A DNA stretch of 64,000 bases from Platycnemis pennipes (taxonomy: Eukaryota; Arthropoda; Insecta; Odonata; Platycnemididae): positions 83,183,656 to 83,247,655 of the forward strand of contig OW121847.1 in the NCBI GenBank assembly GCA_933228895.1. The letters are read 5' to 3'. Below are positions 23,352-34,426 of this stretch, piece after piece. How positions within the stretch are numbered: position 1 is the stretch's first letter; each line of letters opens with the position of its first letter. The notes under the pieces are model-generated. The model was not told the DNA's origin and made no database searches. It saw nothing but the letters and a program-made list of their open reading frames with translations. The position numbers and the translations under genes were made by a program.

Positions 23352-26300
23352 TTAACACGTTCAATGCTAAGAGACAATAAGTAACTTTATGTGGTGGCTA
23401 ATTATGTTTTTTGCCTAATTTGTATGCATATGTTATCCTTATAATATTTATAACGGAAAAATAAAAAATAAAATATCGCAAATCCTAATATTAATGACGA
23501 CCGCTAGAGCGGTCCTCCGCCACTGGCATCGAATGATAGCTATGCAAACCCGCACAACACACTTTAAAAATTATTTTGATCACGAAAATGGTGTTCTTTT
23601 TTTGCTGTAGCCTTAAGATTTCCTCATTGTAGTAGTTTTAGACTTTGATATAACACAACGTATTTGGTGATTTCAGAAATTTGCTTATCTGGAAGTGTAC
23701 AATAAAGTTTCATTCAGCAGACTGTTCCTTCGGCATTGGCGCTTCGATGTATTTGTGTCTGATCTTCTGGAAGATTAGAAGGGGAAAACCTGAAAGAAGA
23801 CCGCTAGCGGCACTTTTGTAGGAAGGACGAAAAGACAAGATGTTTTCTTTCCGCAGGACTCCTCCCAACGTGCGACCGTTTTTATGGCTCAACCTGCGAC
23901 CCTAATCCTGAGGGTGAGCCCAAAGACCCTTGAGAAAGATACAAGCGGTGCCGATTACGACCACGAAGCGATGACGACCTTAGGGCGGTCGCCCGGCCTT
24001 GAGGTGGTCGCCCGCCCAGCTGACGGGTGACCGCCAATACTCGGCAAGTATTCCGTTAGGCCAAATTCGTGACATTTTGGAAAGGTCCGTCAAATGTCTT
24101 CGGGTTGCGCCTCTCTTCATCTCTCACACCCAGGCGGGCAGAGTGGCACCCATATTTAGCACCCATGTGCGTCTCTATAACCCTCCCGGCCTGAACAGAA
24201 AACTTTCCCTGTGAGGTCAACCTTTCCACGGACTCAACCGAACTCACATCCAATGGTGCTATTGCTAATTTACGATGCTCAAATTGAAGATTTGCATATT
24301 CGATACATTAAATGACACACTTTTTGCGTTTATTTGCGGTATCTTCGAAATAGAACTATAACAAGGAATTTCAAAAGTGAAAATGGGACAAGGTATACTG
24401 AAAATTATAAAAAATAATTCTCATCGATGATGGGATACTTGCCTCCCGTGTATGATTGAAGAAAGTATGACAACAAAGTACGAAATTTTACAACGAAAAA
24501 ATTTTATTTCTCATCTCATTTAAATATTATAAATACAATATTAATACGTACAGTTACTGTACCAAGTAAAATTTTCTTGCAAAACCTGGTTATAATGACA
24601 TTACAAATTGTGAAACGAAATAAAACATTCTTCAAGGCATAATCCAGGTTGGTCAGGGCATCCTGGACAGAAAAAACCACTATTTTTTCTAATCCCAGTT
24701 TTGGTGCACACCTTGCACTTTTTGTATAGTTTTTTGCCTTTTTCGCTTGAGGGAACCACTGTAGGAAAATGTCCGGCATTCACTCTTTTTTCATCGTGAG
24801 TACTTTTTCTGACTGACATGAAATGCTCCGATTCTCCAATCAACTCATTAATAATTTGCAATCTAAACTCATAGAATGGTATCTTTTCATTATGCATGAT
24901 GAATAATAAGTAACTATTTAATACCAGCATCTGAAATAGATGTATTCCAATTTTTTTGTACCAGCGCAGCGTCTTTCTCTCACATGGATAATAAGCCATC
25001 ATCTGGTCGAAAAGATCCACTCCACCCATCGACTTATTATATTCTAACACTGCCCTGGGTTTGGCCACTTTGCTACCTCTTTTCCCCGTTACCTCAACCA
25101 TCTCACTGCCGAACTCTGAGGATATCATGAGCACATCCCTTCTGTCCCTCCACTTCATTACACAGATACCATCATCTGTATATCTTTCCTTACATTCTCC
25201 CTTTTTTAGTTTTTCATTCACTAAATCTGTAGGATTGTCTTTCCTATTCGCTCTGAGTGTCCCAGTAACGTACGTTTTATTGTCCAAAAGAAATTTAGTC
25301 AATCTTGGACTGTTGTAGAAATTGTCCATGAATAGGGAATGACCTTTGTTCAATTTACCGCGCATCAACATTTTTACCACTTTCTCTGCGTGATTAGGCC
25401 CCCCCTATATCGTCATCCCTGGCACCTGAATATATGGTACAACTCTGCACCAAACCATTAGGCAGTGTCATCATATAAAGCTTCACTCCGTATTTATGAC
25501 GCTTACCCTTCACGTATTGCTTGAAAATTAACCTCCCCCTCCAAAGAACCATTGACTCATCAATGGATAACCGCTTTTCTGGGTAATAAATGTCATCCAT
25601 TTTCTCGTTGAAGTAATTTAAAAGGGGTCGAATTTTGTGCAACCTATCCTGTGGCACCGGTTCTCCTTCTACACGATTTTTGCAAAAATGCAATGCCCGA
25701 AGAATCAGCATAAACCTGTCCCTACTCATGAAATTTGAAATGCATTTCAAATCAAAAAGACGACCTTTCTTCCAGTAGTCTGCTAGCCTGTTGCATTTAA
25801 TGGTTCCCATGTGCAATAAGAGCCCTAGAAAACGTTTGAATTCCGTAATTGACAACTCTTTCCAGTGTTTAAAACGGGCTTCCGGTGTACTGCTGGATTT
25901 ACACAATTCTTTAGCGTAAACATTTGAGTTATCAACAATTAATTTATAAAAATTTTCTGTGACCAAAAGATTATAAAAATCAACAGCGCAACTACCCGGA
26001 TTGGGAACCTGAAGGCCGGGACGTCCATGGAATGCGATTTCATTCATCGTCGGTTTTGCGAAACTCCACACAATGTCTTTACTCACTGGCGGTGAAGTTA
26101 GTGGTACATCATCTTCTTCCTCCGACTGAACATTGGATTCAGCAGTGTCGAACTCACTTGAATCATCAGAGCACATATCTTCTTCATCCGATGATATATT
26201 TTTCGGAAATGAAGAAAAGCCATCATCTCCAGATAAATATACATTTTTCTGAGATGGTACAGCCAACTTAGATGGTCCAGGCTCCATAGGCACTAAAAAA

Positions 26301-27375
26301 ATTGATAAATAATTAAATTCAAAAAACATGGAGTGAAAAAACAAAGTATTTACTAGGTGATTCTCCATAAAACACATTGAGCACAATCAGCTACAATATT
26401 GGCATTGATACAAATGTTCGCCCCGCTATGAAATTGTATCATTTGTGACACTATCCTCTCCTTCCTTACTTTCCATTCAAATTAATATAATAACGCTTTA
26501 CCTTCCAGTGCCTGACCCTCTCTATCCTCTCTAGTTGACCACTAACCTCAACGATCACGTTACTACTTGACTCGCGTTATTTCAGAATGTGCCAGTTCCA
26601 CAAAGCTTCACCGAACACAACTTGTTTAAATAATTATAATGCATAAAACCCTGGCGAAAATATGTCAAACAAATATATATGTAATTTATTTCTTATTTCC
26701 AATTACACTTTAATTAATATTAATAGAGAGTAAATAAATGTTAATGAGATATATAATAGCTTGTTCTCTTCGGCCACTTGTAAATTATGATTACAATACG
26801 TAGTAAAAAAAATGAAATTCCTTACCTTCCGCTTCCATATTTAGTTTGCGTAACTTTGATGAATCGGCCTCTTCCCGTATATCTTCATCACTCGTTTCAC
26901 TAAGAACACCTAAAATTTACATAATATTAATATTGCTAACTAAAATATTCATTTTAGTTAAAAATACAATAATTGTATTAACATCCATACTGACCTTTTT
27001 TAACTGCAGGAGCTCGTTTTTTCGCAGAAAATGAAGCTCCTTTTCGCCTTTTAGGCATTTTGGAATAACTAAACTAATGCAGCTACAAAAAACTATAAAT
27101 ATATATCTGGTAAGAAATTTCTCCTCGAGGAATAATCAATAAACAAATTGGTTCACACTCGCAAAAAAAACTGCACTACGAGAGAACGAACCATACACAG
27201 AGGAAGGTTGGACTCCAACTGACGGCTAGGAAGCTTTTAGAGTGTCAGAGCGTGTGCCTGGCCCCGCCTCCAAGCAATAAAACGTAAGGGAGACGGGGGC
27301 CGTCCGGGCGGCCGTGCGCCACCAGATGGGACACAAGAGGGCCGCTCGAGCGGTCCTCAGCACTGAACGTGTTAA
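23352..27375 (-). mobile_element. piggyBac element, full length
   Basis: Bounded by TTAA at 23352-23355 and 27372-27375, the piggyBac target site. Just inside, the ends are inverted: CACGTTCAATGCT on the left and, read inward from the right, CACGTTCAGTGCT. Both ends carry a palindrome, GACCGCTAGAGCGGTC near 23499 and CCGCTCGAGCGG near 27343. The transposase gene lies on the minus strand between 26386 and 24601. A 5' leader with possible further exons (GKRAPAVKK-type reading at 27030-26990) is also on that strand. Confidence 0.9.
24601..26296 (-). pseudogene. piggyBac transposase, one frameshift
   Basis: Two long frames cover nearly the whole protein. The first (ending at 25394) has an acidic N-terminus (SSDEEDMCSDDSSEFD), HWKELSITEFKRFLGLLLHM, DRLHKIRPLLNYF and LSIDESMVLWRGRL with the first catalytic Asp. 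The second (25380-24601) has HSLFMDNFYNSP (second Asp), KSMGGVDLFDQMMAYYPCER (third Asp) and a Cys-rich domain (CKVCTKTGIRKNSGFFCPGC). The catalytic triad and zinc-binding tail are therefore intact. The only break is one extra base in a run of seven C on the plus strand (25399-25405). The true start may be MEPGPSKL at 26286 or a spliced upstream exon. Confidence 0.88.
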
Positions 27376-27379
27376 GCAA

Positions 27380-27600
27380 TAGCAGATGTTTGATCTAACG
27401 ATTTCAAGTCTTGTTCAAAAGCCATCTTTGGTACTTGATACTCAGTGGATTAAGTCTCTTTTGGATACCATATCAGAAGAAAAAATAGTGAGAGGCTTTA
27501 AGAAATACTGCATTTCAAACGAATTGGATGACACTACGGATGATGTCATGTGAGAGGACTCTGATTTGGAGGATGTGATATGGAAGCCAAACTAAGGTCA
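27380..27600 (+). pseudogene. pogo/Tigger transposase C-terminal relic
   Basis: The plus-strand frame reads IVRGFKKYCISNELDDTTDD followed by a stop, then EDSDLEDV. This is the C-terminal SFKKCGISNALDG-type motif of Tigger transposases. The piggyBac element sits directly upstream, so it may have split this relic. No terminal repeat was found. Confidence 0.6.
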
Positions 27601-28331
27601 TAGTGAAACATCTCATTAGAGAAATGACAGAAATCCTAGTGAGAAATCTCAAGAGGAAAGTGAAGATAATATTCAAAATACCGTTGGTGAAAAAGGGTGA
27701 AATACAATATTCCTAAGAATCCAGTATTCCTATCATAATCCCTATAACCATTGGAGAACATTTTAAATAATAATCACCATGATATCAGCCTTTGATTGCA
27801 ATAAGGAAGGTAATACTGTATGTGTTTTCCATATCCTCATGTACCTGTAACCACTGGGGGATAATTTAAATAAAAGTCACTTTAATGCCAGAATAAGATT
27901 GCAGGATGGTTATAGTGTATGTAAGCATATCTATCTCACAAAGGCATTGTCCTCATAAATTATGAAATAAAATACATGAAAATCTTTATATTAAAACACT
28001 GCTCACTTCTTTCATTCTTTCTATGCATACAAATTTTTTCCTCTAAAATGGCAACTCAAAAATCCAACTAGTCTTATATTCGGTGATGTATTATATTCAG
28101 GCCAATGTTGTAAATGTTCAATTTTCGATTCTACGCTTCCCAATAAAAGTGGGGCATTAGGAATAAAGCTGAGGTTCCTCAAATAATCACAGATGATGTC
28201 ATCACATTGCTGTAAGTTGTGCTATTTATAGAAACTAATTCAAACTGAGTCCATTAAATATGTCTGCTTTGCATTATTTTGAATGTCACAGTGTACTGGA
28301 ACTAAATAGCAATATAACGCACAATACAAAC
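27601..28331. other. Intron sequence, nothing recognised
   Basis: Intron DNA before the CUE exon in plus-strand order. No feature is supported. Confidence 0.5.
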
Positions 28332-28591
28332 CTTTCTTCAGCCACAAAGGGTTCTCTTAGGTCCTGGGGGTTAGGAGGAGTCAGGAGAACAGAGCTGCTT
28401 TGGTTGACTGGATGATGTGAAGGAGATATGGTGGTCGATGCATTTGGAGCTGGGGCCATGTGGTACAAAGTGGCAGGTGGGGGAAGCAGCCGACCCTCCA
28501 ACACATTCTCCACCGTCAGCTCTATTGAGTGGGTATCACGCAAATCATCCACCAAGGTATGGAGTGGCATGCGTGGAAACAGTTGCTGTAT
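28332..28591 (-). CDS. AMFR: AMFR/gp78, CUE domain exon
   Basis: A 260-nt exon. The acceptor is ATGTTCCAG (CAG 28594-28592) and the donor is GTTTGT (28331-28326). It starts at phase 0 and ends with two bases of a Ser codon. It encodes IQQLFPRMP, then TLVDDLRDTHSIELTVENVL and EGRLLPPP, the CUE ubiquitin-binding fold with its FP motif and the di-Leu-like DDL element. A Pro/Ser/Thr-rich tail of about 45 residues follows, with no recognisable domain. The CUE domain binds ubiquitin and helps chain elongation by gp78. It is split between this exon and the one before it. Confidence 0.93.
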
Positions 28592-29398
28592 CTGGAACAT
28601 GATTATGCATACAGGAAAAGATGACACCTATCCCCATACATATGATTCATAAATTACCACAAAATTATATAAGATATAATACAACAAGTATAAATACACT
28701 GCCTCCAGGGAGCAGTATTAACAATAAAAATCTAACATTTAAAACACTATAACTTTGTAAGCCAAATGTCCCTTTTCCTAATGGTGTATTAAATTGGGTC
28801 ACAGTGGATTCTCATTAGAAAATTTCTTGATAGCACATTTTCCTTATTTGCGTGTTCATTTCCTCAGCTCTGAGTCACAGTGCATGTAAATAATTATGGT
28901 TAAAACATTTTGGTTACCTCTTTGGCTCGTTTGGTGGAGAATCAAACCAAATTTGCCCCATGATAATAACCACCCAATAGGTTAATTTGATTATATACAC
29001 CTCTCAACTGGTTCAATTCTCGCTTTAAAAAAGACTAACATCACAATCATATTTTGAAAGGTATATTACGATAAAAAGTGCTTTTGAAGAAGTAAAACAA
29101 CACCAACAAGCCACACATTTTATTACAATGTTCTGTTTGTTTCATAAATGTTTTCACCAGTACTTCATGACAGTAAAAGTGAGACAAGGTCTTAAGATTC
29201 GCCATGGAAAAGCCAGTGACTGATACTGACTGATAAGTCAACCTCCTCCAAGAAGTAGACAAAAATTCACATTTGAAGCATGCTGAAATAGTGGCAAAAT
29301 GGAAAGTTTTATCATCAACACTAAACTACTATTACTACTACTGGTCAACTATGTTGCCAGCTCTTACATTGTTAGAAATTTCTGCCTTCTCTCCAAAA
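28592..29398. other. Intron sequence, nothing recognised
   Basis: AT-rich intron DNA upstream of the first 5S-derived SINE. No feature was recognised. Confidence 0.5.
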
Positions 29399-29631
29399 TT
29401 TTTTTTTGGGAGGGGGCAGGGGCCTTCTGGAGCCCCCCTGCCACTTAGACCTCTTTAGATCCATTGTGCCAACCCAAATTTAACCTGCCTGTCATTTGCA
29501 TACAGTGGACAGGAGTACCACACCAGAGGCATGGAGGAGGGACACACATCCAACCTTTGTCCGGGCTCAACGTTGCTTAACTTTGGTGATCTAATGGGAA
29601 CCAAGGTTTCAACGTGGCAAGGCCCTTGCCC
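29399..29631 (-). repeat. 5S rRNA-derived SINE, copy 1
   Basis: The minus strand from 29631 reads as a 5S rRNA-like head with AAGTTAAGCAACGTTG (the 5S box A region) and GGTTGGATGTGTGTCC (box C region). A tail follows with GGTTGGCACAATGGATCTAA and GAGGTCTAAGTGGCAGG, ending in an A-rich tract. It has about 235 bases and closely resembles copy 2. CCAAAA occurs at both edges but is too short to prove a duplication. The 5S head suggests an internal RNA polymerase III promoter. Confidence 0.82.
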
Positions 29632-29639
29632 CAAAACTA

Positions 29640-30160
29640 GCTTTAAAAAAATATCTCAAATTCAAATTAAGTATTGCCAAACGTTAAGTGTAATGACATT
29701 GACTGATTCACAACAATACTTTAAAAAAGGAGAGGATGGTGTTCATCTCACACCTCCTAGTCACATACTTATGGAGAAAACCTTGTTTTGTAAATTGAAT
29801 AAAGTAAACAAATGTAGTAAAACATTTGAAAACTCAAGGACATCAAAACGAAAGTATTTTTTTTATTCTATCAAAATTCCTTTCATTGAGTGTATTAATG
29901 ACAATCCGCCAAAATGATGCTACCCTCAGAGTCTCAAAAAATGGGGCATTTTTCATTATTACTGCAAAAATATATCTTAAAGTAATAATATAAATGTTCT
30001 ATTAGCTGCTTTAAACATAGGAGTAAATTATCTATACTCTGATACACTCTAAATGAATATTGCTTCTTCAGTTTTTGAGATAAGAATCCTCAAGTTCGAG
30101 TTTACATATATACTTTTTGTGCAGTCACTATATACATCGCTGTTTGGTGATCATTGTCAT
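29640..30160. other. Intron sequence with one unexplained open frame
   Basis: A plus-strand frame of 128 codons (29531-29917) begins inside the SINE and has no recognisable similarity, so I do not call it a gene. The remainder is AT-rich. Confidence 0.4.
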
Positions 30161-30169
30161 AATTAACAG

Positions 30170-30300
30170 GGGCATTTACTCGGAATCGAATGGCTATTTT
30201 ATACATCAAATAATTAGATGGAAAAAAAATGAAATTAGGCGAAAAAATTAATCTTCTAACCTGAGCCATTCACAGATAAAATTAAAAATATGGCATTTTT
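30170..30300. repeat. Diverged copy of the MITE end seen at 59.0 kb
   Basis: GGGGCATTTACTCGGAATCG and the next 100 bases match 59026-59150 with many changes, including a shared TTCTAACC and CCATTCAC. Only one end is present. Confidence 0.6.
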
Positions 30301-30362
30301 TGGCATTCCCCCTTTTTTTCTGATTCCCCTCATTAACAGTTTTCCCTCCATGGACTGTTTAC

Positions 30363-30412
30363 CCTCCAGACACCTTTATGGTGGCTTGCAGGGTATTATG
30401 TAGATGTAGATG
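30363..30412. repeat. Retroposon 3' tail with GTAGAT repeats
   Basis: TGGTGGCTTGCAGGGTATTA is followed by a short run of GTAGAT. The same tail occurs at 35676-35716 inside the LINE, so it marks the 3' end of a non-LTR family. Confidence 0.6.
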
Positions 30413-31434
30413 CAGACTTAGCCAAAGAACTTGCCCAAGGCATGCATGACCTGCGCACTAACAACATGCACACGAACAACACCAACAATGCCTACGATTC
30501 CTAAATGAAATGATTCCAGCCAACACCAGGTCTGCACATTTTCCACCACACCTTTCCCTCACCACATCTGCTATCACTTATAATGCCCCCTGGAGGCAGA
30601 AGAAGACCAGAAATTGGGCAAGCACACAGACCAAGAGCTGGTGTTCTGCAGCCGGAGTTAGTAAAGGAGTTCCTGAAGCTCCAATTAAAAACTTCGACCT
30701 CGCCCTGTACTCCCACACCAATTTTCCCTCCCCTTGAATGCTACCTATCGTCTAATACCAAATTAACCCCACTCCACGTTGACCCAGCCAAATAAACTCA
30801 CTCCTGATGTTGACATTCCCTCCTTTCACGCCCTCTGATCAAGTTGAGACGGTAAGCAGTAAACATTGACACAGCTCAGTTGGTTTGCACTTTGTCTGCC
30901 AATTCTGAAATACTTTTACTCGTCTAGTTGCATCTGATAATACTTGTTTCTCACTTTACTATCTTTATCCTGTCTCACCCAAAATTGGAAAGAGTACAAA
31001 GAAAAATCTTGACATATTATGACCCACACAGCTTATTAAAACCATTGACCATGATTTTGATGGGTCACCAATGTTGAAATTAATATTCCCTTGAGTTAAT
31101 CTCTCATATAAAGTACGTGTGTGAAGGTTCTCATTTTGATGCTCATTTGTTTCCATTGATGAAGTTATGTACTTACGTGGTAACTATGTACTCTATGTTA
31201 GTGATTGTTCGTAAATAAAGTCAGAAAAATAACTGCATTATCTCTCTTATGAAGTGATTATCAATTTAATCCATCTTCATCGCCTAACGCTAGGAAAATT
31301 AGATCGAAAAACCAACAACCATCATTATAAAGGTGTCTAACACCAGCAAAGCCCCTGCTATATATATGCCCCTGGTGAGGGGGGGAAGGAAGGAAGAGTA
31401 GAGGGGGGGTAGGGTGGTAAGGTTGGATGAAGTG
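30413..31434. other. Intron sequence, nothing recognised
   Basis: Two short plus-strand frames near 30510-30795 have no recognisable similarity. A G-rich stretch (31378-31412) precedes the second SINE. Confidence 0.4.
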
Positions 31435-31448
31435 GGTCAGATAGGGCA

Positions 31449-31694
31449 AATAAAAAAAATGTAAATTGCAGGGGTGGGCAGAGGCATTCTGGAGCCCTCC
31501 TGGCACTTAGACCTCTTTAGATCCATTGTGCCAACCCACATTTAAACTGACCGCCACACGCAGACAGGGGACAAGAACACCACGGTATAGGTATGGAAGG
31601 GGGACACCCATCCAACCTCCGTCCAGGCCCAAGGTTGCTTAACTTCGGTGATCTGACGGGAACCGGTGTATCAACGTGGCTAGGCCCTTGCCCT
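31449..31694 (-). repeat. 5S rRNA-derived SINE, copy 2, complete with target duplication
   Basis: A complete 246-bp SINE on the minus strand. The exact 14-bp direct repeat GGTCAGATAGGGCA flanks it (31435-31448 and 31695-31708). The 5' head resembles 5S rRNA, with CACGTTGATACACCGGTTC, AGATCACCGAAGTTAAGCAA and GGTTGGATGGGTGTCC. The tail carries GGGTTGGCACAATGGATC and AGGTCTAAGTGCCAGGAGGG and ends in a T/A-rich run. The tail matches the 3' end of the LINE at 32716-37335 (37258-37320), which suggests that LINE provides its reverse transcriptase. Confidence 0.92.
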
Positions 31695-31708
31695 GGTCAG
31701 ATAGGGCA

Positions 31709-32701
31709 GCGGAGGAAGTGTAAAAAGGAACCACCCATTAACGTGGGTTGAGGGAAGCAAAGAAAGTGCTTACACTTCCTCCGCTGCCCTATCATCCATC
31801 CAATCCAAGTCCGACATTTTTCATTTGTAAAAGGCTTTTGGGAAATATTTTGCACCAAACGAAGAATGAATGAGCTTATATTCAATGAGGATAGATACAA
31901 ATCATGAATCTGTCAATGAAATATACTCGTATAAGTTATTTTTTTCCTAAAGATGTAAACTAAATATGCAAGATACTAGTATCCACTTTGTATCAGATAC
32001 ACATATCTCCTTTGCACAAGGTTCTGGGAATTATTTTTATCTAACTCATCAGCAGTCAGCTAATGTGGTCAGCTCTTTAAAGAACCTTAAATGAAAAAAT
32101 CAATTATGGTTAACTAACTTTCACACCATTAATTTTTCTTTCCTAATAGAATAGTGGCTATCTGTGCACTAAAAAAAGTTCTTTGAACTTCATGCATTTA
32201 TTGTCACCCATTCAACACAATAATCATGAGGTCTTTATGAAGTCGTTCTTAAGACCTTATATAGACTCGATGATAGGACACTAAAGACCTCTAAAAGACC
32301 TCATGCTGATGAACACATGATTTATGTATTTAGTTTTAATTGGTGATCCCGTCTGCACACGGAGGTTTTTACCTATAGATGGCTCTGGAGAAAACAATTG
32401 CTGAAGAATACTAACAAAAGCATAGACCCATGAAATTATTGTAGGAGTAGGTCTACGAAGTGTGTATATTTAGTTATTTAGTATTAATTTAGTACCCTGC
32501 ATAAGTCCTTGCCAAATATTTTGATTTTTGAGATCTAAAACCATTTTTTTTCTCCTCCTCCTGCAGAATATCATGCTCCAATTTGACTGGCATTGGTTTC
32601 AACATGTCCTAATTGCTCAAACCCAAGGTTTGTCCTGAATGTGGAAAACTTCTGTATTACCAATTGCTTATTTTTTTGTGTGCTTTGGAATTTGTTATTT
32701 C
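31709..32701. other. Intron sequence, nothing recognised
   Basis: The segment 31705-31790 contains an inverted pair (GCAGCGGAGGAAGTGTAA and TTACACTTCCTCCGCTGC, about 31706-31788) with arms of 18 bp. Otherwise it is AT-rich with no gene. Confidence 0.5.
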
Positions 32702-33070
32702 CTAATGCATTCATTGGGGGTAAGGAGACAGTGAATCCAGGGTGGGACAAGTGCAGAGCATGCCTATGGACCACCAAGACCATCATGCGTGGTGAAGAGC
32801 CACATACTTCTCAAGGTTCCCCTGGTATCGCTGAACATGACGGATCTAGACCTGCCGGTCAATAAACAGCTCCCATCACCACGGTTGTCTCTGTGCTAAG
32901 GGTGACTGCGTCTGCGGTGCGGAGGGTAAGAAGTCGCTAACAGAGAGTCTACGGATACTGGGCGACCTCCGATTTTATTTTGTCTTACCCATTAATGTGG
33001 GGCTCTGCATGGGCGGACACCATATTTCCCTAGCTACTCGTGGGACCAAACTTAGAACCCTTAAACAACT

Positions 33071-33480
33071 ATGGAGGGCGCTGAGAGGCGCACTCTTCAC
33101 ATGGACTCTTGTAGTCCATCTTCTTCCTTGGGGGATGCGATACCGGTGGAGAGCCCCGATGGGGATCCCAGTCCCACTGTCCCCAAGCGTACCTTCTACT
33201 ACCTTAACCTTATCTGAGGGGGTTCCTTCTGGGAGACCCACACATCCCAGTTGCCCCTCATACCCTTCGTGGAGAGAGGAGGATGGCATCCTTTTCAACC
33301 TCTCTGGGCTCACCTTCAAGGAGGATCAGAGCCTGGTCTCCCCCATAGGGGTAGAGTCTGACTCGGGAGCCCCTGTGGGTAGGGGCCTAAGGGAAGGCTC
33401 CATATCCCCTCGAAGAGAAGGAGACAAGGGAGGAAGAAGATGTGGGCGGGGCCGAACCATGACTGGCATAGCCGTGCTTT
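33071..33480 (+). pseudogene. LINE ORF1 relic
   Basis: A possible start at 33071 gives MEGAERRTLHMDS and a Ser/Pro-rich stretch ending SPTVPKRTFYYLNLI before a stop. Later frames are Gly/Arg-rich. No clear Cys-His knuckle is left. Placed here by position only. Confidence 0.4.
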
Positions 33481-33481
33481 A

Positions 33482-34234
33482 GGCCAACCTACAACACAGT
33501 AAGGCTGCCTCAGGGGTTCTGCAAAGGATACTCTCTGAAGGTATGGTCAAAATAGCTCTGAGCCAGGAACCCTGGCTTTTCCAGGGAAGAGTCCCGGGCC
33601 TGAGCATTACAGGGGGGGAAAAATATATTACTGTACCACTGTTGATAGGCCTAGATCTTGTATCTATGTGAATGGTATACGTGCTTTGCATCTATCAGAA
33701 TTTACCACTAGGGATCAGACAGCAGTTCTGCTGACCCTAAGGGAAGGTGAGAACAGGAGGAGGGTGGTTATCTGCTCCTCCTACCTGCCATATGATGCAC
33801 CGGCTCCTCCACCATCGAATGAGATGGAGAGGCTGGTGAGTCACTGTAAGACCAACAAGTGGGATCTGCTTATCGGTTGTGATGCTAACTCGCACCATCC
33901 TGTGTGGGTGAGTGGAAGAGCCAACGGAAGGGGAGAGGCACTGTTGGAGTATCTTATGTCTACGGGGTTACAAATACTCAATAAAGGATCACAACCTACC
34001 TTTGCAAACAGCATTAGGCAGGAGGTGATAGACATTACACTGTGGACCAGTTCTCTGCTGCACAGGATTGATGGGTGGAGAGTGTCAGGGGAGATAACTT
34101 TGTCCGACCACAGACACATACTCTTCACTCTTTTAGAATCCAATCACAGGGAAATGACATATAGGAACCCCAGGACTACCAACTGGGGACTATATCGAGA
34201 AAGGCTGGGAGCTGCCCTAGAGGGGGCACCTTAG
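33482..34234 (+). pseudogene. LINE endonuclease domain, broken
   Basis: Starts NLQHSKAASGVLQRILSEG and IALSQEPWLFQGRVPGL, the first APE motif of LOA-type LINEs. After one frame change it continues with RVVICSSYLPYD, WDLLIGCDANSHHPVWVS, IDITLWTSSLLHRI and EITLSDHRHILFTL. The catalytic Asn, Asp and His motifs (GCDANSHH, SDHR) are readable. Confidence 0.8.
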
Positions 34235-34426
34235 TGCAAGTTTAGAAATGCGGATGAGGTAGATGCTGCTGTTGATTATCTACAGAGAAGCATCATCACA
34301 TCCTACGAAAACAGCTGCCCCCTAAGGACCAGGAATGAAGGGTGTAAATTACCCTGGTGGGGAGCAGAATTAAACGGTCTCCGTAGAGAGACTAGGAAAC
34401 TCTTTAATACAGCAAAGAGGACAAGA

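Noticed and set aside
29399..29404. CCAAAA as target duplication of the first SINE
   Set aside because: Six A-rich bases next to an A/T tract occur easily by chance.
29531..29917. A 128-codon plus-strand frame
   Set aside because: It starts in the antisense of a SINE and shows no family resemblance.
31449..31694. A functional 5S rRNA gene
   Set aside because: The head diverges from 5S rRNA after the box C region, and a LINE-type tail and target duplication show it is a SINE.
32997..33482. A 161-codon plus-strand frame as a LINE ORF1 protein
   Set aside because: The frame is Pro/Arg-rich and overlaps the more plausible ORF1 reading from 33071 in another frame.
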